Source: an uncultured Rhodobacter sp.
GTDB lineage: Bacteria > Pseudomonadota > Alphaproteobacteria > Rhodobacterales > Rhodobacteraceae
DNA: 16,798 nucleotides
Assembly (NCBI GenBank): GCA_937901435.1
Contig: CALGTJ010000056.1
Span: forward strand, 1 to 16,798
Direction of reading: 5' to 3'
The notes beneath the pieces are model-generated. The model did not search any database. It was not told the origin of the DNA and saw nothing but the letters and a program-made list of their open reading frames with translations. Of this stretch, positions 14,516 to 16,798 are shown one piece after another; within the stretch, counting starts at the first letter, position 1, and each line of letters begins with the position of its first letter. The translations under genes were made by a program, and so were the position numbers.

Positions 14516-14560
14516 TTTCATCTTGGTGCAAATACTCTGGGGGTTTGGGGGCAAAGCCCC
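14516..14560 (+). repeat. Intergenic repeat family, copy 3, with GC-rich hairpin
   Basis: TTTCATCTTGG + TGC + AAATACTC (14516-14537) begins 11 bases after the P450 stop. It is followed by a G-rich tail and the hairpin GGGGC-AAA-GCCCC (14548-14560). It lies between the convergent P450 and Lrp genes and ends 11 bases before the Lrp stop, so it may also serve as their shared terminator. Confidence 0.8.
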
Positions 14561-14571
14561 TTACAACACAC

Positions 14572-15033
14572 CTAGATCGGCAACATCGTTGTCGATTTGA
14601 TCTCTTCCATGCTCAGCAAGGCGGTCACATTGTAGATCTTAACCTCGGAAATCAGCGCCTGATAGAACACGTCATAGGCCCGCGCATTGGCCACGCGCAC
14701 CTTCAGAATATAGTCGATCTCACCCGCCAGCCGATGCGCCTCCATCACTTCGGGGCGCGCTTGCAGCGTGGCAAGGAACCGATCCTGCCAGCCCGCCTCA
14801 TGCTCTGACGTGCGGATCAGCACAAAGAAGCACGCCTCGAACCCCAGTGCCTCAGGATCCAGAATAACAGTCTGATGACCGATCACGCCGGCCTCGCGCA
14901 TCTTGCGAATCCGGTTCCACACGGGCGTCTTGGAAGACCCGACCTCGCGCGCAATATCGTCCAGTGACTGACTGGCGTCCCGTTGCAGCGCCGCAAGAAT
15001 TTTCCGGTCCATGGCGTCCAGCCGAATATCCAT
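14572..15033 (-). CDS. Lrp/AsnC family transcriptional regulator
   Basis: This 153-aa DNA-binding protein has the standard layout. The N-terminal winged HTH is LDAMDRKILAALQRDASQSL, then DDIAREVGSSKTPVWNRIRKM (5-45) and EAGVI. The C-terminal RAM/AsnC effector domain (about 65-145) includes PEVMEAHRLAGEIDYILKVRV. It probably forms octamers and responds to an amino acid. ATG at 15033 has a good ribosome site (AGAGGAA) upstream. It is divergent from cysG with 138 bases between start codons, which suggests that it controls cysG and the following sulfur-assimilation genes as well as itself. This pairing is familiar to me from Rhodobacteraceae, but the effector is not known. Confidence 0.93.
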   Translation of the reverse strand: MDIRLDAMDRKILAALQRDASQSLDDIAREVGSSKTPVWNRIRKMREAGVIGHQTVILDPEALGFEACFFVLIRTSEHEAGWQDRFLATLQARPEVMEAHRLAGEIDYILKVRVANARAYDVFYQALISEVKIYNVTALLSMEEIKSTTMLPI

Positions 15034-15171
15034 TCCCGTTTCCTCTTTATTGCGTAACGGCCGTTCCGACCTTGGCTAGAATCAGAACATACGTCCTTAT
15101 TGAGCGCAAGCAATAGCAACTACATGGGAAAATATTCTATCTTACGGGCAACACAACAGGATCGATGCCCC
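15034..15171. promoter_or_regulatory. Divergent promoter region of the Lrp gene and cysG
   Basis: This 138-base spacer is AT-richer than its flanks and holds two dyads: the perfect palindrome AACGGCCGTT (15056-15065) and TATTG-N8-CAATA (15098-15115), whose interior contains TTG-AGCG-CAA (15100-15109). Either could be an Lrp-type site. For the minus strand, TTGCGC-N17-TCTGAT is a possible -35/-10 pair. For cysG only a -10-like TATTCT (15133-15138) stands out, and its -35 is unclear. Confidence 0.4.
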
Positions 15172-16569
15172 ATGAAACATTTCCCGATCTTCCTTAATCT
15201 TACCGGACAGCACGTGGTTGTCTCTGGCGGTGGCGAGGCTGCCTTGGCCAAACTGCGCCTGCTGCTCAAAACAGAGGCACGCCTGTCCGTCTTTGCCCAA
15301 AACCCCACCCCGCAGATCGAAGACTGGGCCAAGGCGGGGCGTCTGACCCTGACCCACCGCCCTCTGAGACTGGGCGATACGCTTTGCGCGGCGCTGTTTT
15401 ACGGCGCCAACGAGGATGCGGTCGAGGACGCCCGAGCATGCGCGATAGCGCGGGCCGAGGGTGCGCTGGTCAATATCGTGGACAATCTGCACGACAGCCA
15501 GTTCATCACCCCCGCCATCGTCGACCGCGACCCCGTCACCATCGCCATCGGCACCGAGGGCGCCGCCCCCGTGTTGGCGCGCGCCATCAAACAAGACCTT
15601 GAGGCCCGCCTGCCCGCCACGCTGGGCCAGCTGGCCCGCATCGGCAAAGCCTTTCGTCCGATGGCCGAAAAACTGCCCTTTGGCCGCGCGCGGCGCATGT
15701 TTTGGGCAGACTATTACGACACCACCGGCCCCCGCGCGCTTGCGGCTGAGGGGCCTGACGGGGTCGAGGCCGCGCTGGATACGCTGCTTGTCCAACATCT
15801 TGACCAGACAGAAAGGTCGGGACATGTGGATTTCGTCGGCGCGGGTCCGGGCGATCCGGAGCTGCTGACACTCAAGGCGCAGCGCGCGTTGGACAAGGCA
15901 GATGTGATCCTGCACGACCGTTTGATCGCGCCTGAAATCCTCGAACTGGCCCGCCGCGAGGCGCAACTGGTCGAGGTCGGCAAGACCGGCTTTGGCGCGG
16001 CGATGGCGCAAGTGGACATCAACGCGCTGATCGTGGACCACGCGCAACAGGGCGCGCATGTGGTGCGATTGAAATCGGGCGATCCAACGATCTTTGGCCG
16101 GTTGGACGAGGAAATCGAGGCGCTTGACGCCCATGAGATCGACTGGCGCATCATCCCCGGCATCACCGCCGCCTCGGCCTCTGTCGCCGCTATAGGTCAA
16201 AGCTTGACCCAACGCGGGCGCAATGCCTCGGCAAGGTTCCTGACCGGGCACGACATGCAGGGTTTTGCCGATCACGACTGGCGGACCTTGGCCCAACAAG
16301 GCGAGGTTGCGGCGATTTACATGGGCAAACGCGCGGCGCGCTTTGTGCAGGGGCGCTTGATGATGCATGGGGCGGACCCTGCCACGCCGATCAGCCTGAT
16401 CGAAAACGCCTCTCGCCCCGATCAGCGAATTCTTGGCACCGTTCTGGCGGAGCTGACAGAGAGCCTGATGGAAGCGGCGCCAACCGGCCCGGTCCTGATG
16501 CTCTACGGTCTGGCCCCCCGCCAAGCCCTTGTTCAAGAATCGCATTTCGCTGCGGAGGCCACACGATGA
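15172..16569 (+). CDS. cysG: Siroheme synthase (uroporphyrinogen methyltransferase / precorrin-2 dehydrogenase / ferrochelatase)
   Basis: This 465-aa cytosolic multifunctional enzyme makes siroheme, the cofactor of sulfite and nitrite reductases, from uroporphyrinogen III. Residues 1-205 form the dehydrogenase/ferrochelatase half, with the NAD motif HVVVSGGGEAALAKLRLLL (14-32) and FITPAIVDRDPVTIAIGTEG (111-130). Residues 217-455 form the SAM-dependent methyltransferase, with VDFVGAGPGDPELLTLKAQR (219-238), VRLKSGDPTIFGRLDEE (298-314), PGITAASASVAAIG (329-342) and FLTGHD (356-361). Full fusion length is as in E. coli CysG. ATG 15172 starts directly at the NAD-fold; the in-frame start at 15100 would add 24 unrelated residues within the promoter region. 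It overlaps the next gene by 4 nt (ATGA), so the two are probably translationally coupled. Confidence 0.94.
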   Translation: MKHFPIFLNLTGQHVVVSGGGEAALAKLRLLLKTEARLSVFAQNPTPQIEDWAKAGRLTLTHRPLRLGDTLCAALFYGANEDAVEDARACAIARAEGALVNIVDNLHDSQFITPAIVDRDPVTIAIGTEGAAPVLARAIKQDLEARLPATLGQLARIGKAFRPMAEKLPFGRARRMFWADYYDTTGPRALAAEGPDGVEAALDTLLVQHLDQTERSGHVDFVGAGPGDPELLTLKAQRALDKADVILHDRLIAPEILELARREAQLVEVGKTGFGAAMAQVDINALIVDHAQQGAHVVRLKSGDPTIFGRLDEEIEALDAHEIDWRIIPGITAASASVAAIGQSLTQRGRNASARFLTGHDMQGFADHDWRTLAQQGEVAAIYMGKRAARFVQGRLMMHGADPATPISLIENASRPDQRILGTVLAELTESLMEAAPTGPVLMLYGLAPRQALVQESHFAAEATR

Positions 16570-16798
16570 GCCGCGCATTTACCCCCAAGATCATCACCGC
16601 CAATGCCCTGTTGGCGGGCGATGTCATCTACTTTACAGCCAGCGAAGACTGGACCCGGCATTTGACAGAGGCCGAGGTTCTGGAGGACGAGGCACACGCC
16701 CAGATCCGCCTGCTGGAGGCCTCTGTGGACCCGGATGTGGTCGGGGTTTATCTGGCCGATGTGACGGTAAGTGCGCAAGGCGTGCAGCCCGCGCATTT
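16566..16798 (+). CDS. DUF2849 family protein, 3' end outside the window
   Basis: The first 77 codons of a small protein begin MSRAFTPKIITANALLAGDV and continue IYFTASEDWTRHL to the window edge. The sequence and place right after cysG fit the DUF2849 family, small cytosolic proteins found ahead of the nitrite/sulfite reductase gene in alphaproteobacterial sulfur-assimilation operons. The biochemical role is not established. The ATG overlaps the cysG stop (ATGA). By family context a cysI-like hemoprotein gene is expected next, but it is not visible here. Confidence 0.85.
   Translation, partial: MSRAFTPKIITANALLAGDVIYFTASEDWTRHLTEAEVLEDEAHAQIRLLEASVDPDVVGVYLADVTVSAQGVQPAH

Noticed and set aside
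15142..16578. 478-aa minus-strand reading frame opposite cysG
   Set aside because: It is an antisense shadow; cysG has all expected motifs on the plus strand and the shadow has none.
1..16798. CRISPR arrays, tRNA or rRNA genes, insertion sequences, phage or toxin-antitoxin genes, novel defence system
   Set aside because: Nothing with the needed repeats, folds or protein motifs was seen; the window is mainly metabolic and transport genes.

Overview
The window is high-GC, densely coded alphaproteobacterial DNA, most likely from the Roseobacter/Rhodobacter group (Rhodobacteraceae). This rests on the protein styles, on a dctBD-dctPQM TRAP locus, on an Lrp / cysG / DUF2849 arrangement that I associate with this family, and on an intergenic element (TTTCATCTTGG...AAATACTC) that I recall as frequent in such genomes. 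No tRNA, rRNA, CRISPR array, insertion sequence or phage gene was seen.

Left part (1-6720): valine catabolism. mmsA (methylmalonate-semialdehyde dehydrogenase, 89-1588) ends at a strong bidirectional terminator. It is separated by an unknown two-helix membrane protein (minus strand, 1681-2484) and a frameshifted L,D-transpeptidase (2811-3378) from a tight three-gene operon: isobutyryl-CoA dehydrogenase-like ACAD (3549-4694), 3-hydroxyisobutyryl-CoA hydrolase-like crotonase (4691-5743) and mmsB (5746-6621). Together the four enzymes cover isobutyryl-CoA to propionyl-CoA except the methacrylyl-CoA hydration step, whose enzyme is not in the window.

Middle part (6777-13245, all minus strand): a C4-dicarboxylate-type TRAP system. 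dctB (sensor kinase) and dctD (response regulator) overlap by 4 nt. They are followed by a 268-nt regulatory gap with a perfect inverted repeat, and then dctP, dctQ and dctM. The most interesting point in the window is that this DctD belongs to the NtrC family but lacks the whole GAFTGA loop, the Walker A lysine and both arginine-finger positions. It should therefore be unable to remodel sigma-54 polymerase, and I found no -24/-12 promoter ahead of dctP.

Right part (13323-16798): a cytochrome P450 whose ExxR motif reads DxxR, transcribed divergently from dctB. Next is an Lrp/AsnC regulator (minus strand), divergent from cysG (siroheme synthase) and the start of a DUF2849 gene, which would begin an assimilatory sulfite-reduction operon continuing past the window.

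Three copies of one short repeat family lie just downstream of the stop codons of the L,D-transpeptidase, mmsB and P450 genes. A 17-bp tandem duplication straddles the start of dctB.
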